A stretch of DNA of 64,000 nt from Geobacillus vulcani PSS1. Lineage in GTDB: Bacteria > Bacillota > Bacilli > Bacillales > Anoxybacillaceae. The stretch spans positions 1,279,501-1,343,500 of the forward strand of contig NZ_JPOI01000001.1 of NCBI RefSeq assembly GCF_000733845.1, given 5' to 3'. Shown piece after piece: positions 61,019 through 64,000 of this stretch; position 1 is the first letter of the stretch, and each line of letters begins with the position of its first letter. The notes under the pieces are model-generated. The model made no database searches. It was given only the letters and a program-made list of their open reading frames with translations, and was not told the origin of the DNA. The position numbers were made by a program, and so were the translations under genes.

Positions 61019-61537
61019 TCAGGCAAACAGCCCCATCACGCGCCCCCAGCCGCGCCGTTTTCGTTTCGCCTCTTTCGGCGGTTCATGCGGGGATGGGGGC
61101 TGGGTGTTCAACTGTTGTTCAAGACGGGCGACGGTTTGCTCCAGTACGGCGAGGCGGGCGGCGATTTCTTCCATTTCTTGACGGTGATGCAACAGTTGAA
61201 TGGAGACGACATCATCCGCTTTTTGTTCCAATTGTTGTTCGAGTTCATCCAAGCGCGAGGAGACGCGGGCGATTTCTGGTTCGATTGATTCAAATAAGGC
61301 GTCAATGGGAACGTTGTTCCGCGGCGGCGTCGGAGGGCGTTTCGGGGTCGGCGGCGCTTCCATGGCGGCGCCTTGCTCAAACTTGACCCGTTCCAGCAAA
61401 GCGATCGTTTTTTCGTCAAACAAGTAATGGCCCGCCTCGTTTCTCCGCAGCGGAATGTCGTATTTGCGCACCCAGCGCTGGATCGTTTTTGGCGACACCC
61501 CAAGGCGAACAGCGACGTCGGATGTTTTCAACTCCAT
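61019..61537 (-). CDS. racA: Chromosome-anchoring protein RacA
   Basis: 172 residues. The N-terminal MerR-like winged helix (ELKTSDVAVRLGVSPKTIQRW, YDIPLRRNEAGHYLFDEKTI) is followed by a coiled coil (about 85-145, SSRLDELEQQLEQKADDVVS) and a basic tail (KEAKRKRRGWGRVMGLFA). RacA binds near the origin and tethers it to DivIVA at the cell pole during sporulation. The layout and the length fit B. subtilis RacA (184 residues). GGAGGAG precedes ATG 61537. It is divergent from minJ. Confidence 0.88.
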   Translation of the reverse strand: MELKTSDVAVRLGVSPKTIQRWVRKYDIPLRRNEAGHYLFDEKTIALLERVKFEQGAAMEAPPTPKRPPTPPRNNVPIDALFESIEPEIARVSSRLDELEQQLEQKADDVVSIQLLHHRQEMEEIAARLAVLEQTVARLEQQLNTQPPSPHEPPKEAKRKRRGWGRVMGLFA

Positions 61538-61754
61538 TGTTTCACTCCTCCCTTTTTTGTCTTGTTTATCCTTTTTCCTCTGTTCATTGAAAATCCTCCC
61601 TCGCCGACAAAACTAGTGCTGATTCGGCAAAGAAAGTGGAAAACAGCGAAGATTCGCCATTGACGAAAAAAGATGGCTCCAGGCATGGGAAATGGCCATG
61701 CCATTTGGTAGAATAGAAGGTAAAGAATGATGAACGACGCAAGGGGTGAAGCGG

Positions 61755-62927
61755 ATGGCAACATGGTGGCTGGAATGGCTTGAGGGCATTGCTTCGGTTT
61801 GGCGGCAGCCGCTTCTTTATTATGGCGCCGTGCTCGCTTTGGCCGTCGGTTGGCGGCGGGTGAAGCGGGAACGCCGTGATTTTCATGTGCGCGTCTACAA
61901 CCTATGGAACGAATGGCGCGGGCTTTGGACAAAAGGATGGACGGTTGGGCTGGTGTTGTCGGCGGCGGCCGTCGGCATCGGGATCGCGGTGCCGCAGGAA
62001 GCGGTTTGGGCGGTGACGGTGCTGACGGTGCTCTTGAGTTTGACGATGGAAGCGCGGTTGTTGTCAGCGGCGTATACGGCAGGCGGCGCACTTCTCGCGT
62101 TCGGTTTGGCGGAGCGAAGCGGCGTGTTGTCCCGCTGGCTTCCTGATGGCATGGCGGCGGCGCCGGCTTTGGCGGTGTGGCTTGCATTGCTCTTGCTTTC
62201 GGAAGGATGGCTCATCATTCGTACGCGAAACGAGGTGGCCTCGCCGCAGCTTGCGAAAAGCAAGCGGGGGATGACGATCGGTTTGCAATGGACGCAGCGG
62301 CTTTGGTTTGTGCCGGTTGTGTTGCCTGTATCAGGCGGAGCGCTGCCGCCGGCTTCCTGGTGGCCGTTCGTTTCGTCTGGCGACAGCTATTCATTTTGGC
62401 TCGTGCCGTTTCTTCTTGGCTTTTCCCAGCGCCGCCAGCACACCTTGCCGGCGGAGGCGGCGCATACGGAGGGGCGGCGCGTTGTTCGGCTGGCGTTCGT
62501 GGTTGCCCTATTGGCCGCTTCCGGCCTATGGTATCCACCGTTGGCGGTGGCGGCGGGGGCTATGGCCATCATCGGCCGTGAATGGATCGCGTTTTCCGGG
62601 CATCGCGCCGACCGCGCCCGTCCGCCCCGCTTTGCCCGCCATCCGCACGGCTTAGTGATTGTCGGCGTGCTTCCTGGCTCGAAAGCGGAAAAAATGGGGC
62701 TTTCGATCGGGGAAGTCATCATCAAAACAAACGGCGTCCCGGTGCGGACCGAAACGGAGTTTTACGAGGCGCTCCAACGCAACCGCGCGTTTTGCAAACT
62801 GGATGTCGTCGGACATAACGGCGAAGTCCGCTTCGTCCAAGGGGCGCTCTATGAGGATGAGCATCATGAGCTTGGGCTGCTGTTCGTCCATGATCGGAAC
62901 GCATCAGCGTCAGAAGCTGTTTCGTAA
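61755..62927 (+). CDS. minJ: Cell division topology protein MinJ (YvjD)
   Basis: 390 residues with some six to eight membrane helices (TVGLVLSAAAVGIGIAVP and VVALLAAS-type segments) and a C-terminal PDZ domain (about 295-380: HGLVIVGVLPGSKAEKMGLS, GEVIIKTNGVPVRTETEFYE). MinJ bridges DivIVA and MinCD at the poles and septa. GGGGTG lies six bases before ATG 61755. The next genes csbA and uvrB confirm the B. subtilis order. Confidence 0.93.
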   Translation: MATWWLEWLEGIASVWRQPLLYYGAVLALAVGWRRVKRERRDFHVRVYNLWNEWRGLWTKGWTVGLVLSAAAVGIGIAVPQEAVWAVTVLTVLLSLTMEARLLSAAYTAGGALLAFGLAERSGVLSRWLPDGMAAAPALAVWLALLLLSEGWLIIRTRNEVASPQLAKSKRGMTIGLQWTQRLWFVPVVLPVSGGALPPASWWPFVSSGDSYSFWLVPFLLGFSQRRQHTLPAEAAHTEGRRVVRLAFVVALLAASGLWYPPLAVAAGAMAIIGREWIAFSGHRADRARPPRFARHPHGLVIVGVLPGSKAEKMGLSIGEVIIKTNGVPVRTETEFYEALQRNRAFCKLDVVGHNGEVRFVQGALYEDEHHELGLLFVHDRNASASEAVS

Positions 62928-62940
62928 AGGAGAATGGGCT

Positions 62941-63168
62941 ATGTGGTTTTTGGCGGCACTCATCATTCCGTGCCTATTGGTGTTGTTGTTTGCGCGGGTG
63001 ACGTACAATCGGTACATCGCTGTGCTGTTGACCGCTGCGCTGCTTGTCGCGTCTTATTTTAAAGGTTATACGGACGAGCTGCATGAAATCGTCGCTGACA
63101 TCGCCTCGACGATCGCCGGCTTTCTTTGGGCTGGCGGCATGCTCGACCGCCTGAAACAAAAGCAATAG
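62941..63168 (+). CDS. csbA: CsbA family membrane protein
   Basis: 75 residues with two or three membrane segments: FLAALIIPCLLVLLFARVTY, IAVLLTAALLVASYFKGYTD and a C-terminal one (IASTIAGFLWAGGML). In B. subtilis csbA belongs to the sigma-B regulon; I see no sigma-B promoter here, and it follows minJ by 13 bases with AAAGGAG before ATG 62941. Function unknown. Confidence 0.93.
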   Translation: MWFLAALIIPCLLVLLFARVTYNRYIAVLLTAALLVASYFKGYTDELHEIVADIASTIAGFLWAGGMLDRLKQKQ

Positions 63169-63298
63169 GCGATGCTTGTTCGTCCGGCCGTCCGTTTGCG
63201 CCAAACAAATGCCGCACGTCCCCAACAGGTGGCGCTGTCTGTTTTCATGAAGGAAGACAGCGCCTTGTTCCATTTGTCGCGTTTGAAACAAGAAAAAG

Positions 63299-63335
63299 AA
63301 GCGGACCTTTGGCAGGAATGGGTCCGCTTTTTTGC
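63299..63335 (+). terminator. Terminator of minJ-csbA
   Basis: AAGCGGACC (63299-63307) pairs with GGTCCGCTT (63321-63329), followed by TTTTTGCG. Confidence 0.85.
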
Positions 63336-63369
63336 GTCTAGTGAATGGAAATCACTGTGCAGGCTGGTA

Positions 63370-63383
63370 CGAATATGAGTTCG
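63370..63383 (+). promoter_or_regulatory. LexA (SOS) box of uvrB
   Basis: CGAATATGAGTTCG matches the Bacillus SOS box CGAAC-N4-GTTCG in all but one position of the left arm. It lies 71 bases before the uvrB start, upstream of a TACAAT -10 element at 63414-63419. Confidence 0.75.
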
Positions 63384-63453
63384 CGTTTTTCGTGCATGCA
63401 TGGCCGCGATGTGATACAATGGGGAAAGATGGTACGAAGGAGGAGGCGAAACG

Positions 63454-64000
63454 GTGGAGGGCCGTTTTCAATTAGTGTCGCCGTATGAACCGCAAGGCGA
63501 TCAGCCACAGGCGATCGCCAAGCTCGTTGACGGTTTGCGGCGCGGAGTGAAGCATCAAACGCTGCTTGGGGCGACGGGGACGGGCAAAACGTTTACGATC
63601 TCCAACGTGATTGCCCAAGTCAACAAACCAACGCTCGTCATCGCCCACAACAAAACGCTCGCTGGCCAATTGTACAGCGAGCTGAAAGAATTTTTCCCGC
63701 ACAACGCCGTCGAATATTTTGTCAGCTATTACGATTACTATCAGCCGGAAGCGTACGTGCCGCAGACGGATACGTACATTGAAAAAGACGCGAAAATCAA
63801 CGATGAAATCGACAAATTGCGGCACTCGGCGACATCGGCTTTGTTTGAGCGCCGGGACGTCATCATTGTCGCCAGCGTGTCGTGCATTTACGGTTTAGGG
63901 TCGCCGGAAGAATACCGGGAGCTCGTCGTTTCATTGCGCGTCGGGATGGAAATCGAGCGCAACGCGTTGCTGCGGCGGCTCGTTGACATCCAATACGACC
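63454..64000 (+). CDS. uvrB: Excinuclease ABC subunit B, 5' part
   Basis: The first 182 codons are present and the gene runs off the right edge. It begins GTG GAG GGC ([20 protein letters not shown]) with AAGGAGGAGG upstream. Walker A is [10 protein letters not shown] (residues 39-46 for GATGTGKT), followed by [20 protein letters not shown], the [20 protein letters not shown] beta-hairpin used for damage recognition and [15 protein letters not shown]. UvrB is the core of nucleotide excision repair with UvrA and UvrC. Confidence 0.97.
   Translation, partial: MEGRFQLVSPYEPQGDQPQAIAKLVDGLRRGVKHQTLLGATGTGKTFTISNVIAQVNKPTLVIAHNKTLAGQLYSELKEFFPHNAVEYFVSYYDYYQPEAYVPQTDTYIEKDAKINDEIDKLRHSATSALFERRDVIIVASVSCIYGLGSPEEYRELVVSLRVGMEIERNALLRRLVDIQYD

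Noticed and set aside
63172..63378. 68-codon frame between csbA and uvrB
   Set aside because: It contains the csbA terminator and ends in the LexA box; no ribosome site.

Overview
The window looks like a chromosome segment of a thermophilic bacillus, most probably Geobacillus or a close relative. The coding style is GC-rich with strong AGGAGG-type ribosome binding sites. The proteins are close to Bacillus subtilis families, and the gene order follows the B. subtilis block lyt, tagV-yvyE, degSU, degV, comF, flagellar late genes, hag, fliD-S-T, hpf, secA, prfB, ftsEX, ctpB, minJ, csbA, uvrB. The species call is inference; no search was run.

Layout. Bases 1-5300 hold a cell-wall cluster on the minus strand: a seven-SH3 amidase, an SH3 protein and a SpoIID/LytB protein. 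Next come an LCP ligase and YvyE (minus), then degS-degU and degV (plus). A gene-poor kilobase (10.1-11.1 kb) carries a MITE-like repeat. From 11.1 to 20.8 kb run comFA-comFC and a long flagellar operon with a sigma-D promoter: FliK-like, FlhB-C-like, YaaR, YvyF, flgM, flgN, flgK, flgL, yviE, fliW, csrA. The flagellin gene hag (21.0 kb) has its own sigma-D promoter and carries a group I intron at its 3' end. From 22.3 to 34.7 kb lies a markedly AT-rich island. It encodes four glycosyltransferases plus the enzymes for dTDP-L-rhamnose and for a dTDP-3-formamido-3,6-dideoxyhexose, most likely a flagellin glycosylation island.

From 35.1 to 38.5 kb the flagellar genes resume (flaG, fliD, fliS, fliT and a small unknown gene) behind another sigma-D-like promoter. 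An HD-GYP gene (38.3-41.6 kb, minus) is split by an IS1634-like element with a clean 5-bp target duplication. Then follow hpf, a decayed coiled-coil gene, secA, prfB (with its programmed +1 frameshift), a YitT-family protein, cytochrome c-551, ftsE-ftsX and a coiled-coil M23 hydrolase. A two-gene biotin operon (bioH-like, bioC) behind a BirA-type operator comes next, then an orphan mercuric reductase and a pirin under a probable MhqR operator. The window closes with ctpB, a ykoT-ykoS pair (minus), racA (minus), minJ, csbA and the 5' part of uvrB behind a LexA box.

The items most worth attention are: (1) the group I intron in hag, where both the spliced and the unspliced message would encode an intact flagellin C-terminus; (2) the mosaic hag gene joined to the glycosylation island; (3) two copies of a branched, RNA-like palindromic repeat (178-285 and 48318-48445); (4) a 139-bp MITE-like repeat in two copies with 4-bp direct repeats; and (5) the recent-looking IS insertion that inactivates an HD-GYP gene.
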